From: Lactobacillus sp. PV034
Lineage (GTDB): Bacteria; Bacillota; Bacilli; Lactobacillales; Lactobacillaceae
Length of the DNA stretch: 64,000 bases
NCBI RefSeq assembly: GCF_014522305.1
Contig: NZ_CP041982.1
Location: forward strand, 1,369,001-1,433,000
Reading direction: 5' to 3'
The notes below the pieces were generated by a model. The model did not search any database, was not told where the DNA came from, and saw only the letters and a list, made by a program, of their open reading frames with translations. Made by a program: the position numbers and the translations under genes. This document shows positions 33,425 to 43,100 of this stretch, piece after piece (position 1 is the stretch's first letter; every line of letters starts with the position of its first letter).

Positions 33425-34575
33425 TTAAACATTTATCTTTTTTTGTCCTTTAGAAAGGGAAAATTTAACGAGATAAATTACATTGATAGTTACGACAAAG
33501 AATGAAGTCATAATAACTACTGGGAAGTAATGGAGCCAGATGCAGATGAAAAAGCCGATTAAGGTAACTGATGTAAAGAAAATGACAGTAGCCCTTTTTA
33601 AGGTAAATATTTTTTGATTATAACGGGTGGCAACTAATAATCCGAGATAGATTAAGGCAATTCCTGCAAAAAGACAACATACTGTAAAAAGTGAATCTGC
33701 TTCTTTCTCGTGGATAATTTTAAGACTAGCCGTAACTAAACTAATTCCAAAAATAATCGCATAGTGGAGGTAAATAAGTGCATTTCCAGTGGCATGAGGC
33801 TGATCTTCTTGGATTAAATAGTCAAATTGCAAAATATAAGTAAAAATAGAAATGCGACTAATAAGAAAATAAAAATGGAATAAAAATTAAATGTAGTGGG
33901 ACGGAAGTAATCAGCAATCCCAATAATAGTTTCGCCAAAAATTACAATAACTAGTAAGTTTAATCTTTCTAAAAAATGACCAAAATGAATTGGATGCTTA
34001 ACAGTATATTTTTTAGTCAAACTTGGCATAATCCAGCTAAAGGCTAATCCGATAATGGCAATTGAAAAGCCAAAGATATTATCAAGATATCCACCTGTGA
34101 ATAAACAGATTGCACGGAAAATTAAAAATCTAAAATACGAAATGGTGATTTTTTTGTCTTCTTCCTTATTGACTTGAAAATATGTGATTAGATAGTGAAG
34201 TGCTAGAGTTGTTGAAAGTAATCCGGCTGAACTAAATAATACTCGCATTTCTTTTAAGTCAGTTGTATCAAATGAGTTTGACATGAAGAGTAAAATCATC
34301 ATGTCAGTGAAATAGAAGCCAATATCACTCCAACTCCCTTTGCCGTAGCGATTGGTAAAAATAGTTTGAGTCATCCAGGAACTGATAAAAATTAGAACAA
34401 TAATAGCAAATAAAAGAAAAGAAAAAAGAGAAATTCGTCCATGTGATAAGTGATGAAGAATCTCACTAGTTTTTGAAATCATGTAAACAAAGACAAGATC
34501 ATAAAAAAGTGCAATTTTTGAAACATGCTTTTCGGTAGTTTCACTGGTGGAAGTCATTAATAAACCTACTTTCAT
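33425..34575 (-). pseudogene. Low temperature requirement A (LtrA)-family membrane protein, frameshifted
   Basis: Two overlapping minus-strand frames together match one LtrA-family protein of about 380 residues: 34575-33814 (first 253 residues, about eight helices, with SKIALFYDLVFVYMI near the start and GETIIGIADYF) and 33832-33425 (LQFDYLIQEDQPHATGNALIYLHYAI, then four helices). The frames join at a T4 run (A4 at 33831-33834 on the plus strand); one more T gives LIFLQFDYLI. So a single-base loss split it. The family is poorly understood. A sequencing error in the homopolymer is possible. Confidence 0.82.
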
Positions 34576-34618
34576 ATATTGTTGATATCTTTAGAATAAT
34601 ACTTATTTATTATTTTTG

Positions 34619-34655
34619 GACAAAAATAAATCCTATCAAATTATGATAGGACTTG
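34619..34655 (-). terminator. Terminator of the aldo/keto reductase gene
   Basis: On the minus strand TCCTATCAT, loop, GATAGGA followed by TTTATTTTT. Confidence 0.75.
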
Positions 34656-34659
34656 AAAA

Positions 34660-35484
34660 TTAGAATTCTTCATGTTCATGTGGATCAAAACGACGACTAT
34701 CAATTTGATCAAGTGCAGTAATTTTTTTCACTTCTTCTGGAGTTAGTTTGAAATCAAAAATATCCAAATTAGATAATTGGTGACTAACTGAAGTTGCCTT
34801 TGGAATAGGGATTACATTTAGCTGAGTTTCCCATCGTAAAATTATTTGAGCAGGTGATTTGTGGTACTTTTGGGCAAGCTGATTGATAAGTGGTTCATTA
34901 AATGCTTCACCACCACGCTGCAATGGACTCCAAGCTTCAGTAATAATCTGATGTTTATCATCGAATTGACGAATAGCGCTGCTGGACCAGTAGGGATGTA
35001 GTTCAACTTGATTTACCGCAGGTAAAATATTTGTTTCACGGTAGATTTTTTCAATGTGTTCTGGTTCAAAATTAGAAACACCAATTGATTTAATTAAGCC
35101 CCATTTCTGTGCATCAACTAATGCTTGCCATGCTTCAACATATTTGTCTTCTTTTGGATTTGGCCAATGAATTAAGTAAAGATCAAAATAATCTAAGCCA
35201 GCTGAAAATAAGGATTCTTGAATTTGATTTACAGCTTTTTGATATTCATGATCTCGTCCAGGTAATTTGCTAGTAACAAAGATTGCATCTCGAGATACAT
35301 GGCTACGCTTGATAGCGGCACCGACAGCACCTTCGTTTTCATAGTTTACGGCACTATCAAGTAAGCGATAGCCGAGGTTAAGGGCACTTTGAATGGCAAA
35401 ACTACCAGCACTGCCATTTAATTTATAAGTGCCAAATCCTAATTTTGGAATGCGATTTCCGTCATTTAAGTCAAAATATTCCAT
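34660..35484 (-). CDS. Aldo/keto reductase
   Basis: 274 residues, TIM-barrel AKR family: GFGTYKL near the start, catalytic Asp/Tyr in LLDSAVNYENEGAVG, Lys in VTSKLPG and His in LIHWPNP, plus IPKATS for NADPH binding. It reduces aldehydes or ketones such as methylglyoxal or dicarbonyls; substrate not predictable. I choose ATG 35484, 9 bases after GAAGGAG, over the upstream ATG 35502, which would include the site. Confidence 0.9.
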   Translation of the reverse strand: MEYFDLNDGNRIPKLGFGTYKLNGSAGSFAIQSALNLGYRLLDSAVNYENEGAVGAAIKRSHVSRDAIFVTSKLPGRDHEYQKAVNQIQESLFSAGLDYFDLYLIHWPNPKEDKYVEAWQALVDAQKWGLIKSIGVSNFEPEHIEKIYRETNILPAVNQVELHPYWSSSAIRQFDDKHQIITEAWSPLQRGGEAFNEPLINQLAQKYHKSPAQIILRWETQLNVIPIPKATSVSHQLSNLDIFDFKLTPEEVKKITALDQIDSRRFDPHEHEEF

Positions 35485-35613
35485 TATGTTGTGCTCCTTC
35501 ATTAAATTTTACTATCTTCAGTTTACCATTAACTATTTTTTTAAATAATCTACAAACATATGTTCAAAAAAGAATATACTAGTTTTATATAATTTAAGTT
35601 AAGGAGTAAAGTA

Positions 35614-36465
35614 ATGGCTAAAAGGAAACGCAAACAAGCTAAATCGACCAAGTCTACTCTATTTTCATCGCTTATAGTTTTATTTGCTTTGGTTTGGGGG
35701 ATTTGGGGCAAATATGGTAATCAACTGAAACAAATAAATACTAATAAATCTAATGAACCTCAGTCTGGAGTGATAAGTAATGCTAATCGTGCTAATACTT
35801 CATACGGTGGATTATCTAGTCAAGATTATCAAAAACTAGCAAATTTAAATTTTCAAAGTGGTAATCGTGGCTACGTTTATGTGAATAATAATAAATCAAC
35901 TTTAATTAAGAATGCATGGCAAGTGAACAAGGTAGTCTACTCAAATTTAGATAGTTTGAATAGAACTTCAACTTCCAATACAGCTTTTCTTGAACCATGT
36001 AACGTTGCCAATGATAGTTTGCGAGTACGCCAGTTTATTCAGCCTACAGCATGGCATTCTAATCGTAAAAGCGGCACGCAAATTTATAATCGTGGTCACT
36101 TGATAGCCTATTCGGTTTCAGCTGGTATTGATCAAGATGGACAATATAATCCTAATAATCAGTCGGGAGATCAAAATAATCCTAAAAATCTTTTTACTCA
36201 AACAGCTTTTTCTAATCAAAAAATACAGACAATTTTTGAAACAAAAGTAAGACAAGCATTAAGACAAGGAAATAAGGTCATTTATCAAGCAACTCCGATT
36301 TTTCGGGGTAATGAGCTAATGGCACGCGGAATTAATCTACAAGCAATTGGGGTAACTGGAAATTTGGATTTTAATGTATATATCTTTAACGTTCAACCGG
36401 GTTATAGTTTTGATTACAATACTGGTAGAGCACTAGTTGATCGTTCAATGGAAGTAATAGAATAA
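35614..36465 (+). CDS. Membrane-anchored DNA/RNA non-specific endonuclease
   Basis: 283 residues with a basic amino terminus, one membrane helix (about 15-33) and an extracytoplasmic beta-beta-alpha-metal nuclease domain. The catalytic motif is NRGHLIAYS (usually DRGH) with metal-binding Asn in QNNPKNLFTQT. The layout is that of EndA/NucA-type surface nucleases that cut extracellular DNA for uptake, nutrition or biofilm control. AAGGAG lies 8 bases upstream. Monocistronic. Confidence 0.87.
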   Translation: MAKRKRKQAKSTKSTLFSSLIVLFALVWGIWGKYGNQLKQINTNKSNEPQSGVISNANRANTSYGGLSSQDYQKLANLNFQSGNRGYVYVNNNKSTLIKNAWQVNKVVYSNLDSLNRTSTSNTAFLEPCNVANDSLRVRQFIQPTAWHSNRKSGTQIYNRGHLIAYSVSAGIDQDGQYNPNNQSGDQNNPKNLFTQTAFSNQKIQTIFETKVRQALRQGNKVIYQATPIFRGNELMARGINLQAIGVTGNLDFNVYIFNVQPGYSFDYNTGRALVDRSMEVIE

Positions 36466-36492
36466 AAAAGTGGAGTTAAAACTCCACTTTTT
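36464..36492. terminator. Bidirectional terminator
   Basis: AAAAAAGTGGAGTT, AACTCCACTTTTT between the nuclease and the convergent DUF1304 gene. Confidence 0.85.
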
Positions 36493-36504
36493 ATTTGTTC
36501 TTGA

Positions 36505-36876
36505 TTAAAGAGATATACAAATTAATGCAATTAAAGCAGGTAACATTTGCACTAAAAATATTTTCTTGGTAGCAGTAAAGCCACCGAAAATTCCTGCAAT
36601 GACCACAAAAGCTAAAAGCAATTGCCAAACTGCGATAAGCCATTTAAAAGGAAAAACAAACCAAACCAAAATTATTAATAAACCTAATAATCCATTATAG
36701 ATCCCCTGATTTGCCATAGAAATCTTAGCAGGTCTTTGTTCGACAAAGTTAATATCCATATCGAAAGATTTTGCTTGTAGTTTTGAATTACCAAAAATTT
36801 CAAGACAAGCTATACCAATGTGTTCTATTCCCACTAAGAATGTTACAATAATTCCGATTATTTGAAGTACGTTCAT
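36505..36876 (-). CDS. DUF1304 membrane protein
   Basis: 123 residues with four helices and the DUF1304 pattern (VGIEHIGIACLEIFG, then NQGIYNGLLG and FVVIAGIFGGFTA). Function unknown. Start ATG follows AAAGAGGCAC. Monocistronic. Confidence 0.8.
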   Translation of the reverse strand: MNVLQIIGIIVTFLVGIEHIGIACLEIFGNSKLQAKSFDMDINFVEQRPAKISMANQGIYNGLLGLLIILVWFVFPFKWLIAVWQLLLAFVVIAGIFGGFTATKKIFLVQMLPALIALICISL

Positions 36877-36955
36877 AATAGTGCCTCTTTCCGATAAATT
36901 GTCGAAAATTATTTTATAGGATTAAGGAATATTCTGCAAGCAGGTGAAGTTAGAA

Positions 36956-37399
36956 ATGAAGTTTGAATTTAAAACGATTGACCAAATGACGGGAAGGGAA
37001 ATGTATTGCATTGAGCGATTACGCTTAGAAACATTTGTTACTGAACAAAAAATTACTCTTCCTGAATTAGATGAGCAAGACTTAACTGCAATACATGTTT
37101 ATCTATTGAATGAAGATAAGACAAATGCATTGGCAACTTGTAGAATTTTTCAAAATGAGACAAGAAAATGGATGCTGGGTAGAGTTGCAGTAGCCAAAAG
37201 TATGCGTGGTCAAGGGCTAGGAAAGCAAATGCTAGAAGCCGTGCATGAATTTTTAAGAACAGAAAAGAAGGCCGTAATGCTTTCTTGTCATGCTCAGCAA
37301 TATGTCCAAAGATTCTATGAATCTCTAGGCTATAAGGCAAAAGGTGATACTTTTCAAGAAGCAAATATCGATCATATTATGATGACAAAAAGATTATAA
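36956..37399 (+). CDS. GNAT family N-acetyltransferase
   Basis: 147 residues with the acetyl-CoA loop VAVAKSMRGQGLGKQML (Q/RxxGxG/A motif RGQGLG) and a carboxy-terminal FYESLGYKA strand-turn, standard for ElaA/GNAT proteins. Acceptor unknown. ATG 36956 lies about 7 bases after AGGTGA; a GTG at 36944 overlaps the site. Confidence 0.85.
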   Translation: MKFEFKTIDQMTGREMYCIERLRLETFVTEQKITLPELDEQDLTAIHVYLLNEDKTNALATCRIFQNETRKWMLGRVAVAKSMRGQGLGKQMLEAVHEFLRTEKKAVMLSCHAQQYVQRFYESLGYKAKGDTFQEANIDHIMMTKRL

Positions 37400-37401
37400 A
37401 T

Positions 37402-37433
37402 AAAAACCAGTTAGCGGAGCTAACTGGTTTTTA
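37402..37433. terminator. Bidirectional terminator
   Basis: AAAAACCAGTTAG, loop, CTAACTGGTTTTTA between convergent genes. Confidence 0.88.
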
Positions 37434-37445
37434 TAATAATTAATT

Positions 37446-38363
37446 TTAGCTATTGTGGTTAGTAAAGTAACGGTAATCTTTACTCTTATCAAAGATGACA
37501 CCACGAGCATTTTCACCATTAGATACACTAAAGACTGCATCTGGGTATTTTTCTTTAACTGCATCTTCCATAATTGAACGCATCATTGCATTATTAGAAA
37601 GTACTGAACCAGTTAAAGCAATGCGCATAGGTTTTGGATCTTCATAACGATCTAAGCAGAAAATAATATCACGTGCTAAAAGGTGGGCTTGATCTTGAAT
37701 AATTTGTCGTGCTTCTTCATCACCGCTATCAGCAAGTTTAGCTACTTCAACAGCATAAGAAGCAACTTCAGGACTAGTCATTTTGTAGAATTTAGCTGGA
37801 GCTTCATCCATGCTATCTAAGTCCCAAATTTTAACAAAAAGATCAACTAATGAACTCTTTTGACGTTGGTCCCATTTAAGTAAAGCTGCTTGTAAAGCTG
37901 CCTTAGTGATTGCATAACCACTACCTTCGTCACCTAATTGTGAACCATAACCACCAACAGCAATTAATGATTCATTTTGACGACCGTTAACAACTGAACC
38001 AGTACCAGCAATAACTAAAGCACCATCTGCGCCTTCAAGGCCATTATAAAGAGCTAAAAGTGAGTCAGTGATTGCTCTAGTTGGAATATTACCAACATTT
38101 GAAGAAATAGTTGCGGCAACTTCAGGAGCGTTACCAACAACTGATAATCCGGCAATTCCGGCTAAAATTTTCATACAATCACCATTAACTTTATTTTTTA
38201 AATCGTTAATAGTGTTAGAAATATTTTTAATACCAAGTTCATAGTTGTTGTTAATTTGACCTGGGCCACCTTCACTACGAGCTAATTCATTTCCGTTTTC
38301 ATCGTAAGCGATAGCGGTGGAATGAGTACCACCAGCATCAATACCAATCATATATTTCAACAT
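37446..38363 (-). CDS. BadF/BcrA-type ATPase, N-acetylglucosamine kinase-like
   Basis: 305 residues of the actin-like sugar kinase fold: phosphate-1 GIDAGGTHSTA, a central VIAGTGSVVNG, and GGYGSQLGDEGSGYAIT, typical of GlcNAc/glucosamine kinases of the BadF family. It would phosphorylate an amino sugar released from wall turnover or host glycans. Start ATG lies 8 bases after AAGGACAG. Monocistronic. Confidence 0.85.
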   Translation of the reverse strand: MLKYMIGIDAGGTHSTAIAYDENGNELARSEGGPGQINNNYELGIKNISNTINDLKNKVNGDCMKILAGIAGLSVVGNAPEVAATISSNVGNIPTRAITDSLLALYNGLEGADGALVIAGTGSVVNGRQNESLIAVGGYGSQLGDEGSGYAITKAALQAALLKWDQRQKSSLVDLFVKIWDLDSMDEAPAKFYKMTSPEVASYAVEVAKLADSGDEEARQIIQDQAHLLARDIIFCLDRYEDPKPMRIALTGSVLSNNAMMRSIMEDAVKEKYPDAVFSVSNGENARGVIFDKSKDYRYFTNHNS

Positions 38364-38537
38364 GTTATCTGTCCTTACTTTTAAGATATTTAACTAGTTT
38401 ATCATACTTTTCAACATATTTATAATATGAGCGTATACATTATAGTACAAGCATGAGTCATCAGTCTAATTTTTAATAGTGACGAATATTTTCTTTGAAC
38501 ATGATAAAATAAAAGAATGTATGTTAAGGAGTAAAAT

Positions 38538-39449
38538 ATGAAAAATAGAATATTCTTAGGATCGATTTTAGTGACATTTTTGAGTTTATCATTTTATTTA
38601 ACTGGAACTGCGCGATTAGAAAATGCATCGTTAAAAATTTATGGAAGTAAAGATGCTCACGTTACTACTAAATCCAGTTTAGATCATAAATCAGCTGCTA
38701 ATTTAACTCCGGATGCTTTAAAGAAAACAAAAAATAGTAACTCAGCATTGGCTAAAGTTATTATCAAAAATGTTGATGATGCTACTGCACCGATAGAGGT
38801 TGCGACAGAAAACCTGAAGCAGGATACTCAATATGCTAATATCAAAAATACGGATCAAGCACAAGACGTAAGTTCAGTGTTAAAGTTATTTATCTTAATT
38901 GCATATGAAAAAGAAGGTAAAGTATCTCAAACCTTTAAAGTAACTAGTGATGAAATAACAGAAAATGACAGGTCTTTGCAAGCCGGTACTGCATATTCAG
39001 GCGCCTTTTTAAAGGACTTGATGATACGCCAAAATAATAATACAGCAGCCAATATTTTACTAAAGTCTTTAGGTGCAAAAAAAGTTAATCAAGTAGCACA
39101 TTCGGTTGGAGCCACCCATACAAAAATAACAGGAAAATTTGGTGATGAAAAAGTTGGAGTTACAACAGCTGCAGATTTAGAATTGGTCATGAAAAAGCTT
39201 TATCAAGGAAAAATTAAAGATACTAACTCGGATAATCAGATATTAGGTCAACTACTGAATTTTCCAGACAAAGGTTTAGCTAGTCAAGTTAGTGGAACTG
39301 TTTATAAAATTAGTGATGATCACGCTAGCGTGGCTTTAGTCCAGTCAAGTAGAGGACAAGTTTATGTGATGAGTGGTATTAGTGAGAATAATAGCTTCAA
39401 TTTCGAAAAATTAGGTAGCGCCATTAATACATGGTATGAAAAGAATTAA
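38538..39449 (+). CDS. Serine hydrolase, class A beta-lactamase-like
   Basis: 303 residues with an amino-terminal membrane anchor or signal (about 5-24), a linker, and a penicillin-recognition-type domain. The SxxK motif is SVLK within DVSSVLKLF; QNNNTAA fits the SxN position. The third motif, usually KTG, reads as KIS in VYKISDDHASVAL, so canonical beta-lactamase activity is doubtful. Proteins of this type in lactobacilli may be carboxypeptidase- or esterase-like. AAGGAG 7 bases upstream. Confidence 0.72.
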   Translation: MKNRIFLGSILVTFLSLSFYLTGTARLENASLKIYGSKDAHVTTKSSLDHKSAANLTPDALKKTKNSNSALAKVIIKNVDDATAPIEVATENLKQDTQYANIKNTDQAQDVSSVLKLFILIAYEKEGKVSQTFKVTSDEITENDRSLQAGTAYSGAFLKDLMIRQNNNTAANILLKSLGAKKVNQVAHSVGATHTKITGKFGDEKVGVTTAADLELVMKKLYQGKIKDTNSDNQILGQLLNFPDKGLASQVSGTVYKISDDHASVALVQSSRGQVYVMSGISENNSFNFEKLGSAINTWYEKN

Positions 39450-39480
39450 TAAAAGTCTTTAAAGCAAAGACTTTTATTTT
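39450..39480 (+). terminator. Terminator of the serine hydrolase gene
   Basis: AAAAGTCTTT, loop, AAAGACTTTTATTTT. Confidence 0.8.
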
Positions 39481-39497
39481 TTTGCCCAAAATTTCAA

Positions 39498-39555
39498 TCT
39501 GTAGAAAATAATCTACAGATTGTAGATTGTAATCTACAGGGTGTAGTGATATTCT
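39498..39555 (+). promoter_or_regulatory. Tandem palindromic operators and promoter of the TetR-MMPL operon
   Basis: Palindrome 1: TCTGTAGA (39498-39505), six bases, TCTACAGA (39512-39519). Palindrome 2: TGTAGATT (39521-39528), GT, AATCTACA (39531-39538). A half-site GTGTAG follows at 39541. The promoter TTGTAA (39527-39532), 17 bases, TATTCT (39550-39555) has its -35 inside palindrome 2, so binding of the adjacent TetR protein should block transcription. Confidence 0.8.
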
Positions 39556-39577
39556 ATTAAAGAAAGAGGTGAATATC

Positions 39578-40135
39578 ATGACACAAAAAAGGACCTTAGA
39601 TCGTCAAAAGGTTATTAATAAAGCTACAGAAATCATTAATGACAAAGGATTAAGTGAATTAACAATGCCTAAGTTAGCGAGGGCTTTAAATGTAAGATCA
39701 CAATCCTTATACCATTATGTATCTAACCGGGATGAATTACTTTCTTTAGTTTGTGCAGCTCGTTTGAAAATTTTGCGTACACATCTAACTGAGAATCTAA
39801 TTGGCTATTCTGGAAATAATGCCTTATATCGTTTTGCAGATGAAATTAGAGATTTTTTACTAAACGATCGAACTGTTTCTAGTATTTTTTATAACATTAA
39901 TGAATACATTAATAATAATTTGATAACTGATGAAATAAATAAAGTTATTGAGTTAGGTGAAAAACTGTTAGATGTAGATAAAAAGAATACTGTTTCATTG
40001 CATGGATTATTAGCGGCAGTTTTAGGTTATGTCTTCTTAGATAGAGCCGATCTATTTAAAAATGAAGATAAAAAAAGTGCTGATGATAATTACCATGAAT
40101 TGCTTTCACGTTTAGTTACTGCTAATGGAAAGTAG
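39578..40135 (+). CDS. TetR-family repressor
   Basis: 185 residues with an amino-terminal helix-turn-helix (VINKATEIINDKGLSEL, then VRSQSLYHYVSNRDELL) and a ligand domain with TetR_C-like features. It is the first gene of an operon with the MMPL exporter and its own operators overlap the promoter, implying autoregulation. ATG 39578 is 8 bases after AGAGGTGA; a GTG at 39569 overlaps that site. Ligand unknown. Confidence 0.88.
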   Translation: MTQKRTLDRQKVINKATEIINDKGLSELTMPKLARALNVRSQSLYHYVSNRDELLSLVCAARLKILRTHLTENLIGYSGNNALYRFADEIRDFLLNDRTVSSIFYNINEYINNNLITDEINKVIELGEKLLDVDKKNTVSLHGLLAAVLGYVFLDRADLFKNEDKKSADDNYHELLSRLVTANGK

Positions 40136-40180
40136 AACTTAAGTGAAGTAATAAAAAGTTAGGAAAGGAAAAATATTTTT

Positions 40181-43100
40181 ATGAAAGGGTTTGTTAAAAA
40201 TCACTTTGGTGCCTTAGTTGCATGGATTGTGATCCTACTGATAGCAGTTTTTACCTTGCCTGATGTCTCAGCATTGACAAGTGCTCATTCAGAAATAACT
40301 CTTCCTAATTATGTCCAAACTTCGGTAGCAAAGAAGATCCAAAATCAATGGGGACGCAATCAAGGAAATAGTTATACTGCAGGGGCAGTGTTTAACAAGA
40401 AAAATGGTAAATTAACTGCAGCTGATAAAGAGCGAATTGATAATACAATTTCGTATTTGAAAGATAATAAGAAGAAACTTGGAATTAAGACAATGATGAC
40501 GCCAAATGATAATGAGGCGGCGAAATCTCAATTAGTTTCAAAAGATGGTACAACAGAAGTTGTGCAATTGACCTTATCTAAAAGTCATCAAACAATCGCT
40601 AAAACTAATAAAGCTCTAATTAAAGCAGTAAAAACTAGCGGCTTAAGAACATATGTAACTGGTGCAGAAATTCTTCAAAATGATTTTTCTGCCTCAGTTC
40701 AAGAGGGAATTAAGAAGACTGAAGTTATTTCTGTTATCTTTATCTTTATTGTTCTAGTTCTTGTATTTAGATCACCGATTGTTCCGATTATTTCTTTGAT
40801 AACTGTTGGAGTATCCTTCATTACTTCATTTTCAATTGTGACGAATTTGGTACAACATGCTAACTTCCCATATTCAAACTTTACGCAAGTATTTATGGTG
40901 ATTGTGCTATTCGGAATTGGAACTGACTATAATATTCTTCTTTATAATAAGTTTAAAGAGAATCTGGGGAGTGGAATGGAGAAATGGGAAGCTACTCGCA
41001 ATGCTCAGCACAAGGCTGGAAAAACCATTCTTTATTCCGGTTCGTCTATTTTAATTGGTTTTTCTGCTTTAGGATTAGCGAACTTTTCTCTATATCGTTC
41101 AGCAACAGGAGTTGCAATCGGTGTCGCTGTTCTTTTAGTAGTACTTTTGACTTTAAATCCTTTCTTTATGGCAACTCTAGGTAAAAAGATGTTTTGGCCA
41201 GTTAAAACATTTAAGGGAGAAAGTGATTCTAAATTATGGCATAGCATTTCAAAGAATACCCTCTTACATCCAATTGTTTATCTTGTGGTAATGGCAATTG
41301 TTACTGTGCCATTTATGTTGCTATATAATTCAACTGCATTAAATTATAATGATGCCGATGAAATTTCAGATTCTACGCCATCTAAACAAGGGCTTCTGGT
41401 ATTCCAAAAGCATTTTTCAAAGGGAACACCAGAAGCGTCTACCTTGTATATTAAGGCTGACCATCCTTTAGATAATGAAAAAGATCTAAAGACAATTGAT
41501 CAAATTACTAAGCAGATTCAAGATTATAAAGATGTCAAATTAGTTGCATCTGTAACAGAGCCTGCTGGTAAACCGGTCAAAGCTTTATATGTAAATGATC
41601 AACTTAAAACAGTAAATAAGGGTACTGTTGCTGCAAGAAATGGTTTAACTAAAGTAAGCGAGGGTACAAGTCAAATTGCAAGTGGTGCAGCATTGTTGCA
41701 AAATGGTGCAGGTCGCTTGGAAAACGGTACTCTTCAACTTAGAGACGGTGCAGTTCAGCTTCAAAATGGTACTTATGTACTAGCAAGCGGTGCCACTACG
41801 TTACAGAATGGAACTCAACAACTTGCCTCCGGATTAAACTTAATGAGTGCACAATTAGCGAGCCAAATGAATGGCGCAACGGCTGCACAATTGGCTCAGC
41901 TAGAAGAAGGTTTGCCACAAATTAATGCAGGAATTCAACAATTGAATCAAGCTTTAGGTAATTCAGACAGCATTGATACGCAGACTTTAGCAACTAATTT
42001 AACCAACGTTGGTACTCAAGCTAAAACTATTGGAGATAACTTAACTGCTGCTGGCAACACACTAAAAGGTATGCAAGATAATTCGCAACAAGCACAGACT
42101 GCCTTTGCTAGTGCGATGAATCAGGCACAATTAACTGATCAACAAAAACAAGTGATGAGTGCAGCTTTGAGTCAAATTATGGCTAGTCAAGAAAATAGCT
42201 TGAATTCTGTAGCTGGTAATCTTCAAGCAGCCGGAGATGCTGATCAATCGCTTGCTAATTCAATGACTAGTGTATCTGGTACCATGCAGAACTTGCAAAG
42301 TATGCTGGGTCAAGTAAATACCTTAAAAGCCTCTGTAAATCAATTAGCAAGTGCATCTAATGTTGCACTTCCTGGTGCAAATCAAGCGCTTGATAAATTG
42401 AGTTCTGGATTAACCCAAGTTCAAGGAGCTGTTGCTCAAGGAGCTAGTGGTGCTGAAGCCTTAAACTCAGGTGCAGGTCAACTTGTAGCAGGTTTAAATC
42501 AGGGAGCTGATGGCGCAGCACAATTAAGTTCTGGGGCCGAAGCCTTAAATTCTGGTGCTAGTCAATTAGATAATGGTATTGGACAAATTGCTACTAATGC
42601 ACCACTTTTAACAGATGGTGTTAATAAAGTAAATTCAGGTTTAGGAACTGCTCAAAATTATTTAACTGGATTAGGAAATTCAGCAGCCGCTAAAACTTTC
42701 TATATTCCAGAAGATAAGATTCATTCAGATGAATTCCAAGAATCTATTGATAACTACATGTCTTCAAACTTGAAGGCAACCAAGTTTACTATTATCTTCA
42801 AGATAAATCCAAATTCTACTAAAGCGGCTAAAGAAGCTAATGAAATTAGTAAAATGGTTAAAAAATCTGTAAAGGGAACAAGTTTGAGCAATTCAACAAT
42901 TGCAATGGCTGGTCAGTCAGAAAATATTTATGATACTCGTGATGTTGCAAACTCAGACTTTATTAGAACCGCTGCAATAATGTTAATTGGTATTGGAATT
43001 GCCTTAATTTTTATTACTCGTTCTCTCTTACAACCATTCTTTATCTTAGGTACTTTATTAATTGCTTACTTGGCTTCTCTTGGTATTACCCAGAAGCTAA

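Noticed and set aside
38400..38450. cre-like TGAGCGTATACA upstream of the GlcNAc kinase-like gene
   Set aside because: Two mismatches at core positions and no clear promoter placement.
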